26,046 bases of DNA from the IMG/VR virus record IMGVR_UViG_3300037339_000216, positions 1 through 26,046 of that record. One strand, written 5' to 3'. The stretch is from a virus. Both the position numbers and the translations under genes were made by a program. Under the pieces are notes generated by a model that saw only the letters and a list, made by a program, of their open reading frames with translations, was not told the origin of the DNA and made no database searches. Below, in pieces: positions 5,348 to 14,446 of the stretch; the first letter of the stretch is position 1; the number at the start of each line of letters is the position of its first letter.

Positions 5348-8226
5348 GGTTGAAATCCTATGGGTGACTGTTGCGGCAGTTGCATGAGCCGGTCTATAAC
5401 GTCATTCGTGACGCCGCGCGTGCGCAAGCGCGGAAGCTCGCCGGCCTTGTAGCGCCGCGCCAGCTCGACTTTGACTTTGGCTTGCCCAATAGAAAGGCCT
5501 GCGTGCGATGCCTGCTCCAGCGCAAGCATCTTCTGCTCGGGTGGGAGCTTGGCATAACCAGTCGCGCTGATAACTTTGTCCACTGCAACGCGCCGCGCCT
5601 TGCCGACTTCCAGAATGTAGTCGTCGTAAATCTTTCCCGCGCCTTCGTCGAGGTCAATCAACTCGACTTCGATACCGGGCAAGAACGTGAACCGCGAGCG
5701 CGGTTCCGCGGGCGAGACGCCATGCTCCACGAGCTCGGCCGTTGCCGCGTCGTCCTTGACTGCGCGCATCTTCAACGACGTAAGCATGCGCACCGCACGG
5801 CCTTCCTCGGGCACCATGATTTCGCCATCCCAGTAGCGCCGCGGCCGTGCCGTGTCGCGCCAGCCCGGCATGCGCAGCTTGAAGTCCTCTTCCACGGACT
5901 CGAGCAGGTCAGCGACGTAGCCCTCGCCGCCGAACCCCGGCGTCTTGGTGCGCGTCTTGGCACGCTCGGCGTCGTCCGCGGTGCGCGCTACCTGCGCGGT
6001 CAGGCCGGCGAGCGGAACGAATCCCGTCGCAATACCGCCTGCGAGCTCGGCAACACCTTTTCCGGCAGGGTCCTCGAACGCGGTTATCAGTCGCTTGAAT
6101 CCCTCGAGGTAGCTGGAGTCGAGCATGTATTCGCTCATGGCAAAGATTGCGGTCACTGCCAGCTTCTGCCATTGGGCTTCGTCGCGCGCCGCGCGCCCGC
6201 GTTCCATTGCCGTCGCCGCCGCGCCGACCACGCCCATGAGCGGGTCTGCCCAGTTCTTATAGGAGACATACTTGCCGCCGACGCGGAACGAGTAAGCCTG
6301 CCAGCCGGCTGCTTCCCATATCTTGCGCTGGTCAGGGTCGGCAGGACCCGCGCCCGTGATAGACATAGAATCCACGAGCGGATACATGACCGCCATCAGC
6401 GACGTAGCCGAGACAATTTTTGCGCCGGCAATATCCGCATCCGGACCGCCTGCCGCAAGCTGCTTGTAAAGCTTGGGGTTCACTGCGTTCAGGACCGTGG
6501 CCTCTATCGAGTAATCCAAGATGCGCGCCGGCGTGCGAATCCACGGAATAATAAAGCCGAGCACGGGGTAAGCCTGTGCCAGCCGGTAAGCATGCTCGGC
6601 CAGCGCGCTGAACGTCCAGCGCGGCGCCTCTTGCGACTGCATGATGACCTTGCGCGCGGCAGCGAGCGCCTGCTCGCGCCACTCGTAAGGCGGTTCCTTG
6701 TCAACGATAAGGTTGTCCACGTGCGCCCGCAGCGCGTCGCCAGTAAGGCCCAGCGAGATACCGTTGCGCGCCGCAAGTCCGGAGAGCTCGGCCATGTAAG
6801 TAGGATACATCAGCGCCTCGTCCATAGCTTGCATGACGCGGTAGGCAGGCGTAAGCAGAAGCTCGGACTGGTTCGGGGTCAGGCCCATGCCCTCGCCGAA
6901 TTGCGCGTGAACCTGGCTCACACCCGCTTCTTTACCCGCGCGGGCACCAAGCTCTGTCTCGCCTGTCGTTAGCGTGTTCCAGAACACGGCCAGCGAGTGT
7001 CGCACGCCGCTCATCGCGCCGACAATGGTCTCTCCAAACTCCGCCGCTTCGTAAGTATTCTCCGCACCCGCCGCGCGCCGCGCCGCTCCAATTGCCGCGG
7101 CAAGTCCTTTCTGCCCAAGCTCGAAAGCACTTACGGCAATGCTGCTGACCGCGTTCGAAGTCTGCGTCGCAAAGCTGGACAGGTTGTTCGATTTCCACAC
7201 GTCCATCGTTGCGCCAAACAAGGTTGCATTATCGATGCTTCCCTTGAGCGCCTCGGCCGGGTCCATGCCTTTCTTGAGCTTCTGCGAGAGCGCCTTTGCA
7301 TTGGCGAGGATTGCTTCTTTCCCGTTACCGGCTACGTCGAGCGCCTGCTCCAGACCCGCTATGTCCTGATAGTCCAACGTCGTGGCGACCATGCGCTGTT
7401 GCGCGAGCGCCCGCGCGACTTCGCGCGTTTGGCCTTTCTGGAAACGGAGTAACGCGGTTAGACTTTGGTTGAGCGTAAGGTATTCACCCAGCACCTCCGG
7501 CGTCTGGTTGCCTTGGTCGATTTGGTCGGCCATGGCTTTGTATTGGTCCCATAACGTGGCGTTGAGCGAGCGCAGCGCGTAGAGCTGGCGGTCGTTGAGC
7601 AGGCCACCGCTCTTGACACCGGTATAGAGTGTCTCCAAAGAAGCCTCGCGCGCGACCTGCTCCTGCGTGCGCGGCCGCTGCTTCATGGTTTCGCCGAGCT
7701 CGTTCAGCACGGTGCCGAAATCTTCCGCGCTCTCGATCATTCCCACGAGCGCCTGCGGGTCGTTGTCCGCAAGCTCCAACATCGTGCCGAGGTCTTGCGC
7801 GCGGCTTCCCGGGTGCGCGCGCGCGAGATTAAACTCTGCATCATCCGGAAACGGGGAGCCAGTCTCGGACACGACCGCGGCGCGCGGTCCTACGGGCGCG
7901 GCCACGCGCGTTCGCGCGCTGCGGCCTGACGCCAGCGAGGGCGGCAAGTCCGCGTCAGCAGTCGGCGGAACCTTGCCGAGTATGCGGCTGAGTGCCAGCG
8001 CCGCCTCGTCGGACCGCGTAGCGGGCGCCCGCTTCACGGACTTTGCAAGGCTGCGGCCCATCATGCGGCCGAGCGGACCGCCAAGTCCCGCGACGTGCGT
8101 CTGCTCCGGTTCGAGCGTATCCCACACGTGTCCCCATGCTTCGGCGTCGTCTTGCACGACAGCAGGCTGCTCCTGGGTCATTGCCCAGCCAGCAGCAAGG
8201 TCAGCAGCGTCAATCGGTTTCAGCAT
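5344..8226 (-). CDS. Large internal virion protein (gp16-position, polyvalent-protein-like)
   Basis: A 960-residue protein in the place of T7 gp16, the ejected internal core protein that helps carry DNA across the cell envelope. The N-terminal ~130 residues are Ala/Arg-rich. A long helical region follows, then a block around residues 555-645 with PWIRTPARILDY and ITGAGPADPDQR ... GWQAYSFRVGGKY. I recognise this arrangement from very large phage and plasmid polyvalent proteins. Hydrophobic helical segments (about 600-615 and 660-745) could insert in a membrane. The C-terminus is charged. No lysozyme or transglycosylase motif was recognised. ATG 8226 was chosen for its GAGGAAA Shine-Dalgarno and because it overlaps the preceding gene by 17 bases; the longer frame to 8265 lacks such a site. 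Confidence 0.75.
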   Translation of the reverse strand: MLKPIDAADLAAGWAMTQEQPAVVQDDAEAWGHVWDTLEPEQTHVAGLGGPLGRMMGRSLAKSVKRAPATRSDEAALALSRILGKVPPTADADLPPSLASGRSARTRVAAPVGPRAAVVSETGSPFPDDAEFNLARAHPGSRAQDLGTMLELADNDPQALVGMIESAEDFGTVLNELGETMKQRPRTQEQVAREASLETLYTGVKSGGLLNDRQLYALRSLNATLWDQYKAMADQIDQGNQTPEVLGEYLTLNQSLTALLRFQKGQTREVARALAQQRMVATTLDYQDIAGLEQALDVAGNGKEAILANAKALSQKLKKGMDPAEALKGSIDNATLFGATMDVWKSNNLSSFATQTSNAVSSIAVSAFELGQKGLAAAIGAARRAAGAENTYEAAEFGETIVGAMSGVRHSLAVFWNTLTTGETELGARAGKEAGVSQVHAQFGEGMGLTPNQSELLLTPAYRVMQAMDEALMYPTYMAELSGLAARNGISLGLTGDALRAHVDNLIVDKEPPYEWREQALAAARKVIMQSQEAPRWTFSALAEHAYRLAQAYPVLGFIIPWIRTPARILDYSIEATVLNAVNPKLYKQLAAGGPDADIAGAKIVSATSLMAVMYPLVDSMSITGAGPADPDQRKIWEAAGWQAYSFRVGGKYVSYKNWADPLMGVVGAAATAMERGRAARDEAQWQKLAVTAIFAMSEYMLDSSYLEGFKRLITAFEDPAGKGVAELAGGIATGFVPLAGLTAQVARTADDAERAKTRTKTPGFGGEGYVADLLESVEEDFKLRMPGWRDTARPRRYWDGEIMVPEEGRAVRMLTSLKMRAVKDDAATAELVEHGVSPAEPRSRFTFLPGIEVELIDLDEGAGKIYDDYILEVGKARRVAVDKVISATGYAKLPPEQKMLALEQASHAGLSIGQAKVKVELARRYKAGELPRLRTRGVTNDVIDRLMQLPQQSPIGFQP

Positions 8227-11182
8227 TTTCCTCTTCCTTGTTGAGCGCCGCGCCGAAGCCTGCAACCGCCAGCGGCACGCCGCCCTTCATTATACGCTCG
8301 CGCAACTGCGGCGTAAGCCGGATGCCCCACGCAACTTGCGCGCTGTCGTTCTCCGAGCTTTCGTTGACCTTAATCTGCTCGACCTTGCTGCCGTAGCGTT
8401 TGAGAAACTTGTTTGCCTCGTTCACCATCTCTGTGTCGTAAGACTTAAAGCCGGGCTTGCGCGCCTCAAACTCTTTTGCCAAAACAAGGTTCTGCAGAGC
8501 CACATTATTTGCCGGCGTAACCGCTCGCGCAGAGTGTTCTGTAAGCAACTTGCGCACGCTGAGGACGCGCTGCAGACTCTCCGCGTCGAGGTTCGGCTCC
8601 AGCTTCTCTAGGAATTCAACAAGCTCCTCTATAGGAAACGACACTACTTGCGAAGGACGCCTGATAGAATTTTCCGCGCCCCAATGAACATACGCGCCGC
8701 TACTCGTCATTTGAATGGTCACCGAACCTGGTGCCCACACCACCCCTTCTTTGCCCCACCGCTTCCGGTGCACTTCACCGGGCGTCCACGCCAGCCAGTC
8801 TTTGCCCGCCTTCGCCGCGTCGAACAGCGCGGAGCGTATCGTCGACGCGGGCCAGTTCTTCATGACTTCCATAGGCTGCACGTCGGACTCTCCGCCCATA
8901 GAAGCGTCTCCCCAGAACATCTTGTCCGCGAGGAACGCGCGTCGCTGGCGCGGCGTTACGTCTGCCCACTGCTCAGGCAAAGTCGCGAGGAGCTCGACAA
9001 TTGCTTTCCCGCGCGGAAGCTCGCCACCTGCGAGACGCACTTGTCCCAACTGATACTCTTTGTATTCTTCCCATACCATCTGGTCGTAGCTGCGCGGGTC
9101 GTTAGGGTGCGCTTTTTTCCAGGTTTTCTCCGCCACGCGCCGGTTCGCGTGCGCGTCCGACTGCGCCTCCTCGATGAAGCGCACGGACTCGCCCGTGGTT
9201 TCCACGTCTTTTGCTGTCCCTCCGATAACGCGCCTGCGGTCCGTGGTGCGGAGCCACGACACAATGCCTGCCCTTTCCCCGAAGTGCGCCTCCGCGCCGA
9301 CGACGCCTGCGCCGCCTTTGTGGTAGTAAAGCACCTCGCGGTAGTTTGACTCCGGCTGTTCGCCGTAGCGACCAACAGTATAGTTGCCGTGTTGTCCACC
9401 CTGAAGCGAGCGCGTCAAGTCGCCTACGTCTTCAAAAGAGCGGGACTCGATTTCAGCCATCTCTGCACGCCACGAATCAGCCTCATCTTCCAGTGCGCGC
9501 AACCGCGCATCGTCTCCCTCGAGCGAGCCGCGCCGGGATATTCGCGCTTGCAAAGTGTTCAATTCAAACGTAGTCGCTGCAAGCTCATCAGACAGAAAGA
9601 GGTAGCGCGGAGATTGCTGCATTAACCATTCCCGCCCGGTTGGTCCCGTAACTTCTATCACTTCTTCGGAGATACGCGGCCGCACGGACTCGACGTAATC
9701 TATGAGCTCGTTCTTCGTTACCTTGTCCTGCCCGGAGAACCGTTCCTCCAAACCGATGAAGTCGAGCTCGTCCTTGCGCACGTCTTTCGCTTTCTTGATA
9801 TGGGCGATTGCCTGCTCCGGTGTCAGTGGCTCATCCGGCAGCGACGCAACCGCGCGCGCAACGCCGGAGTAGAACCCGGTTTTGGGGTCGAACGCTTCCG
9901 GAAGCGTGAACGGAAGCTGGTCTTGCGCAGACTGCGGGTTGATTGCACCCATCTGCGCACGCCGCCCGCCCATGGACGGAGCAGACTGCGCGCCGGCGAT
10001 GTTCTTTGCCACTTTGCTAAGGACCAGTTTGCCCGCGTCGACCAGCTCGGGAACCGCGGCACTGAACGTCGCGCCTGCCACCAGTCCGCCTGCCGCGCCG
10101 AGCGCCACGTCGCCAGCCTCGGGCGTCTTGCCTTGCACCTGCGCACGCGCAACCTCGCCCGCCGCGCCTGCTACAGCGCCGCCAGCCGCACCGACCGACA
10201 TGCGCCCGATAACAGCACGCACCGCGACACGGCCTGCGGTCATTACAGTCGCCTTGCCGACACCCGCACCGGCAAGGTTCAAGGGGTCGATAAGTCCACG
10301 GCCGACGTTGCCAAGCTGGGCCAGCCAGCTCTTCTCCATCGCCGTCTTATCCCAGATGTCGAGCGCCTCGGTGTATGCCTTGAGCGTGGCCGCGTCCGCG
10401 TTCTTCACCTTGGTTATGATTGCTGCCTGCGCCACCGTATTCCAGTCCAGCCAGCGCAAGTGGTCGGACAGCCACTTCGCGGCGTCAAGGTCGGAGCCAC
10501 CTATGTCCGTGCCCCAGTTTGCCTTGTGCAGGATACGCGCTGCCGCGGCAAACTTCGGGTTCGCCATTGTCTCCTCGAAGGTTACGTCTGCGGGCTTGAC
10601 CTCTACCGGCGCGCGGTTCAGCTTCTCGAAGTGCCCGTGAAGCGACTGCATGTTCACTGCATCGACGCCCGCCTTCCACGCGCGGCGGCGCTGGTCGGGG
10701 TCGTGCGTCGTCGGCACCGCGCGGTCAAAGTCCGCATACGAGCGGCCGTGACGCGCGAAAGCCTGCGCGATGTTCGAGAGCGCGGTAACGTCCTCGTGCG
10801 GAGGCGGCTTTCCGGGCTGTTGCTTGGACTTGGACAAGCGGTCGTTTGCTTCCTTGATTGCGCCGCCTACGTCCGTCGGCACCGCGTCGAAATGCTTCTT
10901 CCCCGTTGCAAGGTTGTAACCCGCGACGTTGACCGGCTTGACGGTCAGGTGCTTGTTGGGAAGCTCCTTCGTCAAGTCCGTGCCCGCAGCATATGCGCCG
11001 CGGTAATCGTAGGGAATCGTCAGGCCCGTCGCGCGCCACGCTTCGTCCGCTTGCGTATCGGATTCCGCGCGCGCTACCGCCGCCTCTGCCGCTTCCCGCG
11101 ATGCTACCTCGAGCGTGCCAGCCGAGTCTTCACTCTGCTTTGCGCCCCACGCTTCGAGCAGGCTTGATTCTGTGGTATCCAC
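8210..11182 (-). CDS. Large internal virion protein with polyvalent-protein modules
   Basis: A 990-residue protein between the gp15- and gp16-position genes. Residues about 50-100 contain IPYDYRGAYAAG, a motif seen near the start of other large phage internal proteins. Residues about 295-400 are a Gly/Ala-rich hydrophobic stretch (DPLNLAGAGVGKA ... ALGAAGGLVAGATF) that could act as a membrane-active segment. From about 470 the protein changes character: LDFIGLEERFSGQDKVTKNE, NYREVL (~612), RFIEEAQSDAH (~665) and WLAWTPGE (~794). I associate this series with a module repeatedly found in large polyvalent phage proteins, probably enzymatic but of unproven activity. It starts with GTG preceded by GGAGGA, 2 bases after the upstream stop. 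Ejection with the genome is inferred from position. Confidence 0.7.
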   Translation of the reverse strand: MDTTESSLLEAWGAKQSEDSAGTLEVASREAAEAAVARAESDTQADEAWRATGLTIPYDYRGAYAAGTDLTKELPNKHLTVKPVNVAGYNLATGKKHFDAVPTDVGGAIKEANDRLSKSKQQPGKPPPHEDVTALSNIAQAFARHGRSYADFDRAVPTTHDPDQRRRAWKAGVDAVNMQSLHGHFEKLNRAPVEVKPADVTFEETMANPKFAAAARILHKANWGTDIGGSDLDAAKWLSDHLRWLDWNTVAQAAIITKVKNADAATLKAYTEALDIWDKTAMEKSWLAQLGNVGRGLIDPLNLAGAGVGKATVMTAGRVAVRAVIGRMSVGAAGGAVAGAAGEVARAQVQGKTPEAGDVALGAAGGLVAGATFSAAVPELVDAGKLVLSKVAKNIAGAQSAPSMGGRRAQMGAINPQSAQDQLPFTLPEAFDPKTGFYSGVARAVASLPDEPLTPEQAIAHIKKAKDVRKDELDFIGLEERFSGQDKVTKNELIDYVESVRPRISEEVIEVTGPTGREWLMQQSPRYLFLSDELAATTFELNTLQARISRRGSLEGDDARLRALEDEADSWRAEMAEIESRSFEDVGDLTRSLQGGQHGNYTVGRYGEQPESNYREVLYYHKGGAGVVGAEAHFGERAGIVSWLRTTDRRRVIGGTAKDVETTGESVRFIEEAQSDAHANRRVAEKTWKKAHPNDPRSYDQMVWEEYKEYQLGQVRLAGGELPRGKAIVELLATLPEQWADVTPRQRRAFLADKMFWGDASMGGESDVQPMEVMKNWPASTIRSALFDAAKAGKDWLAWTPGEVHRKRWGKEGVVWAPGSVTIQMTSSGAYVHWGAENSIRRPSQVVSFPIEELVEFLEKLEPNLDAESLQRVLSVRKLLTEHSARAVTPANNVALQNLVLAKEFEARKPGFKSYDTEMVNEANKFLKRYGSKVEQIKVNESSENDSAQVAWGIRLTPQLRERIMKGGVPLAVAGFGAALNKEEENAETD

Positions 11183-11184
11183 TA

Positions 11185-12894
11185 TTATTTCCTCCGGTCG
11201 CGCGCGCTGCTCGCCGCGCTGCGCGCGTTACTGTCGCCCAACTCGAGCGCGTCAAAAGCCCGCTTCTCGTTCTCCTTTGTTATACGCTTGTCACGTGCGT
11301 CCTTACGTATCTTCTCACGCGACGCTTCCCTGTCGATTGCTGTCCCGTCTGCAATTTCTTTTGCCGTGGCGCCAACCTTCATGACAGCATACTGTCCCAA
11401 GCCAATGCTGAACAGCTTGGTATAAGCTTGCTGGTCTGCCCGCGCCTTGTATGTAGGCAGGTTCTGGTCGACCCACGCACGCGGGTCCAGCTTCGGGTCC
11501 GCGTTCACCGCGTCGGCAAGAGCAGACTTCATCTCCACAGACAGCGACTTCCACCGCTGCGCGTCTTCGATAGACAAGCGGCCCAGTATATCTTGAGGCG
11601 GCGCGATGTTCGCCTCGATTGTGGATTCTGCGCGCGAGTATTCCGGCGAGGCTTTGGTCGGGCGGTCGCGGTATTTTGTAAGCAGGTTCGAGAGGTAGTC
11701 GCGGTCTGCCGGCGCAAGCTTGCCCTCGGCACTGTATGTCGTGATAAGGTCATCAATCGCGTTCGCGCGGTTGATTAACGTCGTGCCCTCAGGACCGGCT
11801 TTCGAAAGCCCGACAATCTGTCCTTCGAGCGAACGGAAAGTCGGCTGGCTCGTAACCACGCCCTTGCCACCATCCTTGCGGTCCACGAGCGCAATCAAAG
11901 CAAGGTAGTCCGCGCCAGTCAGCGTCTCGCGCGCTACCACAAGCTCTTGCTTGGAAGGCAGGTAACCCTCAAGCCGGATTTTCGTTGCAAGTTCTCCAAG
12001 GACAACTTTACTTTTCTCGCGTTGCGCTTTCTCTTCAGCCGCTGTCCTTGCGGCAGAAATCCGGTTAGCTTGCTCTGTAGCAGCGCGAACATACCCGCGC
12101 TTCTCGTCCGCGGTAAGCGGGACCTCGTTAGCGAGAATAGCCACACTGAATGCCTCGAGACCAGCAATGTCCTTCTTTTCGATAAGACTGGCAAGAGCCT
12201 GCGTAGCACGTAAGTCCGTAGCGTCATGGGTAACCTTCACCTTACGGTCAACTCCTTGCTTGGGTGTTAGCAAGCCGGAGCGGACCATGCTGTCCACGAC
12301 CGCGATTGCATCCGTCTCACCGCCAGGCGTGCGGATAAGCTGCTGGATTGCAGCCTCGTTCTTGCCCATCAACTCTTGCTTGCGCCCCTCGAAGTGAAAC
12401 TTCGCTACGTCATCGCGGGCTGCGGTCGCGGCGTTCTGTATTGAAGTCTCCAACTTCGCGCGCACGCCGCGGTGCTGCACTTGTTTGAGCGCCGCTCCTG
12501 AAGCTTGCGTATGTGCCTGGTCGTAGATTGCAGGCGCGACTTCCCACGAGGGCACGGCAACGCGGTCAACAGTTTGACCGCCCGGTGTTATCTCGGTCTT
12601 CTCATACGTTACGCCGTCGGGAATCTGTTCCACAGGTATTGCAGGCGACTTGCTCAGGTTCGTAACTGTGGAAGTCATGACCTCGCGGTAGTCCGCGAGC
12701 GCCTTGTTTGCGGTTGTCTCCTGTTCGGCAATAGCCCACGCCTCGACGACGCCGGCCGTTTGATTGATGGCCGCAGCTACCGCGCCGCGCGCGCTCGCAG
12801 CTTGGAATTGTGCGTGGCCCAGCGACAAGTAGTCCTGAGTCTCGCGTCCAAGACCCGACATTCCGCGACCGAATTCTGCGCCAGGCAGTTTCAC
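11185..12894 (-). CDS. Internal virion protein (gp15-position)
   Basis: A 569-residue, mostly alpha-helical, hydrophilic protein with many Ala/Glu/Lys-rich stretches and no membrane segment. Its N-terminus (MSGLGRETQDYLSLGHAQFQ ... VEAWAIAEQETTANKALADY) resembles the start of other podovirus internal core proteins, where an early helix precedes a long helical body. Its order between the gp14-like and giant proteins matches T7 gp15. It starts with GTG in a GTGA overlap with the preceding stop; GGTGG lies about 8 bases upstream. No lytic transglycosylase signature was recognised. Assignment rests on order, size and composition rather than a diagnostic motif. Confidence 0.65.
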   Translation of the reverse strand: MKLPGAEFGRGMSGLGRETQDYLSLGHAQFQAASARGAVAAAINQTAGVVEAWAIAEQETTANKALADYREVMTSTVTNLSKSPAIPVEQIPDGVTYEKTEITPGGQTVDRVAVPSWEVAPAIYDQAHTQASGAALKQVQHRGVRAKLETSIQNAATAARDDVAKFHFEGRKQELMGKNEAAIQQLIRTPGGETDAIAVVDSMVRSGLLTPKQGVDRKVKVTHDATDLRATQALASLIEKKDIAGLEAFSVAILANEVPLTADEKRGYVRAATEQANRISAARTAAEEKAQREKSKVVLGELATKIRLEGYLPSKQELVVARETLTGADYLALIALVDRKDGGKGVVTSQPTFRSLEGQIVGLSKAGPEGTTLINRANAIDDLITTYSAEGKLAPADRDYLSNLLTKYRDRPTKASPEYSRAESTIEANIAPPQDILGRLSIEDAQRWKSLSVEMKSALADAVNADPKLDPRAWVDQNLPTYKARADQQAYTKLFSIGLGQYAVMKVGATAKEIADGTAIDREASREKIRKDARDKRITKENEKRAFDALELGDSNARSAASSARDRRK

Positions 12895-13397
12895 TTTTTA
12901 GTCCACCAGTTATAGCCGCTCTGCGCAGCGCCTATACCGCTGCTCGCCGCGCCCCAGTAAGTTGCTTTGGATTTGCTCTTCATTGAAGAAGACTCCGCCA
13001 TGCCGCGGCGGAAGTCGAGCGCACCCCGCTCGCGTATCGTTGCCGCGCGGCTTGCGCCCGCACGCTGCTCCCAGTCCAGTTGCGTCGCGTTCTCCGCTTG
13101 CTGGTCCGCCAGCATGAGCGCAATTGAATTCGCGCCTGCCGGTGCAAAGCCGGAAGATGCGAACCCGCTTGCCGCCGCGCCTGCCCGCGAACGCGCCTCC
13201 TCGCGCTTCATGGTCTCGGAGAGGCGGCGTTGCTGCTCCGCTGCCTCTGCCTCCTCGCGTTGCGCGTTGCGCTCTGCCATAGCTTGTTGCTCGGCTGCAT
13301 ACGCCGCTTGCTGGCTCGCAGCCTTCGACTGCTCGCGGCCCTGTTGCATCTGTTGGGCCGCGCTCATCACCGCCATCGCTACCGCTACCCAGCCCAT
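12891..13397 (-). CDS. Internal virion protein B-like (gp14-position)
   Basis: A 168-residue protein beginning MGWVAVAMAVMSAAQQMQQG, a hydrophobic Ala-rich N-terminus followed by a Gln/Glu/Ala-rich helix (about residues 20-75), as in T7 gp14 and relatives that form the ejected outer-membrane pore. After a Gly/Ala/Ser segment (GASGF-like, about 80-100) comes a second helical region and a C-terminus SGYNWWTKK. A perfect AGGAGG lies 6 bases before the ATG, so the longer in-frame extension to 13451 is rejected. It starts 1 base after the preceding stop. Confidence 0.72.
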   Translation of the reverse strand: MGWVAVAMAVMSAAQQMQQGREQSKAASQQAAYAAEQQAMAERNAQREEAEAAEQQRRLSETMKREEARSRAGAAASGFASSGFAPAGANSIALMLADQQAENATQLDWEQRAGASRAATIRERGALDFRRGMAESSSMKSKSKATYWGAASSGIGAAQSGYNWWTKK

Positions 13398-13398
13398 A

Positions 13399-14004
13399 TT
13401 ATGCCTCCTGCATCCAAAGGAACATCGAGTTTTGCTTCTTCGAATCCGCAATCCACGGATTCATCATCTGCTCGGCGGTGACGCCCGCTGCGCCCGCGCC
13501 GCCCGCCACGCTTCCCAGCCCGCCACTCGCGGCTTTCGCCGCGCGCTTTTGTGCCTTCTCAGCCTCTGTCTCTTGCTCACCCAAATCGGCAGCGCCTGCC
13601 AGAGCCTCGTAGTATTGCTCAAAGCTCTGAGCCTTCGTCTCCGCAAAACCTGCTTGCCGCTCCGCAAAGTCGTCGTCGTCACCCTTATTGCCCGGCGCAG
13701 TCGCATAAGGACTTGCAACGTCGCCGCGCGCTATCTGGTAACCTTCCTGCAGCGTAGCGTATGTCGCGCCGGATTGCAAACCGGCAATGTCCTTTGAACG
13801 CTGCGACTCCAGGTGCTCAGTCTGCATCTTGAGCAGGTCTGGCGTAGCCCCGGCTGCGGACAGCCGCGCGCGCACGGACGCAAGCTCGCCCTCGTTGCGG
13901 CGATTGATGTTTGCCATTTCGCCGGAGTAAGTTTTCCACAGGGCGCTGTAATTTGGCGCTGCAGGACGTATCGGCGCGGGCGCAGACCTCTTACCGAATC
14001 CCAT
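13399..14004 (-). CDS. Virion-associated protein of unknown function
   Basis: A 201-residue protein, MGFGKRSAPAPIRPAAPNYS followed by a charged helical body (residues 25-75), an acidic patch GDDDD (about 105-110), an Ala/Glu/Lys-rich helix (120-160), a Gly/Ala linker, and a C-terminus ending in FLWMQEA. AAGGA lies 7 bases upstream of ATG 14004, and the start overlaps the gp13-like stop by 14 bases. The position within the internal-protein series suggests it is packaged or part of the tail/core assembly, but I do not recognise the family and assign no specific role. Confidence 0.6.
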   Translation of the reverse strand: MGFGKRSAPAPIRPAAPNYSALWKTYSGEMANINRRNEGELASVRARLSAAGATPDLLKMQTEHLESQRSKDIAGLQSGATYATLQEGYQIARGDVASPYATAPGNKGDDDDFAERQAGFAETKAQSFEQYYEALAGAADLGEQETEAEKAQKRAAKAASGGLGSVAGGAGAAGVTAEQMMNPWIADSKKQNSMFLWMQEA

Positions 14005-14446
14005 ATACGTATCCTTGTAAAGTGAGTCCATTCTCGACGAAATCAAGATTGCCAAACCGCTTGAAACCTAACATCTTCATCCACCGGTCGTTCTCGAGCG
14101 CGTTGTCGTAGTTCCAAGTAAAGTAGCACGAGATGCCAAGTTCCTTGATACCCATGTCAAGCAACGCCTTTGCCGCGCGGAATACTGCAACACCGAACCC
14201 GCGCGCCTTGTCAGTAAAGATAGCCCAAACGTGCGCGTCGCCAAGCATATCCGGCAACGAGCAACCCATTATAGCAAGCGGCACGCCGCGCTCGCTGACA
14301 ATCGTATAGCAACGTAGCGCGTCCATGCCGCGCGCTTGCGCTGCTTTAATTTCAGCAGGGTGCATTGACAAGCGGTCGCACAAGCGGCTATCTTTGAAGA
14401 CAACTTCAATGTCGGACTCTATTGACTTTCGTATCTGCAGGTTCAT
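13991..14446 (-). CDS. gp13-like protein with GNAT-type acyltransferase fold
   Basis: A 151-residue protein directly after tail tubular B, the position of T7 gp13, a protein needed for virion assembly whose family has an acetyltransferase-like fold. Visible pattern: an N-terminal strand MNLQIRKSIESDIEVV, central strands IVSERGVPLAIMGCSL and AHVWAIFTDKARGFGVAVFRAAKALLDMGIKEL, then NYDNALENDRWMKMLGFKRF. The last part matches the C-terminal GNAT signature N..A....K.GF. The canonical acetyl-CoA loop (Q/RxxGxG/A) is degenerate, so catalysis is doubtful. It starts in an ATGA overlap with the tail tubular B stop. Function as assembly factor inferred from synteny. Confidence 0.72.
   Translation of the reverse strand: MNLQIRKSIESDIEVVFKDSRLCDRLSMHPAEIKAAQARGMDALRCYTIVSERGVPLAIMGCSLPDMLGDAHVWAIFTDKARGFGVAVFRAAKALLDMGIKELGISCYFTWNYDNALENDRWMKMLGFKRFGNLDFVENGLTLQGYVYGIR

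Noticed and set aside
5371-6972. 533-codon + strand open frame opposite the 960-residue internal protein gene
   Set aside because: Antisense shadow typical of GC-rich coding DNA: Arg/His/Cys-rich product, no ribosome site, and the opposite strand encodes a well-supported gene.
9800-11167. 455-codon + strand open frame opposite the 990-residue protein gene
   Set aside because: Composition dominated by Arg, Leu, Cys and His and no recognisable motif; explained by codon bias of the real gene on the other strand.
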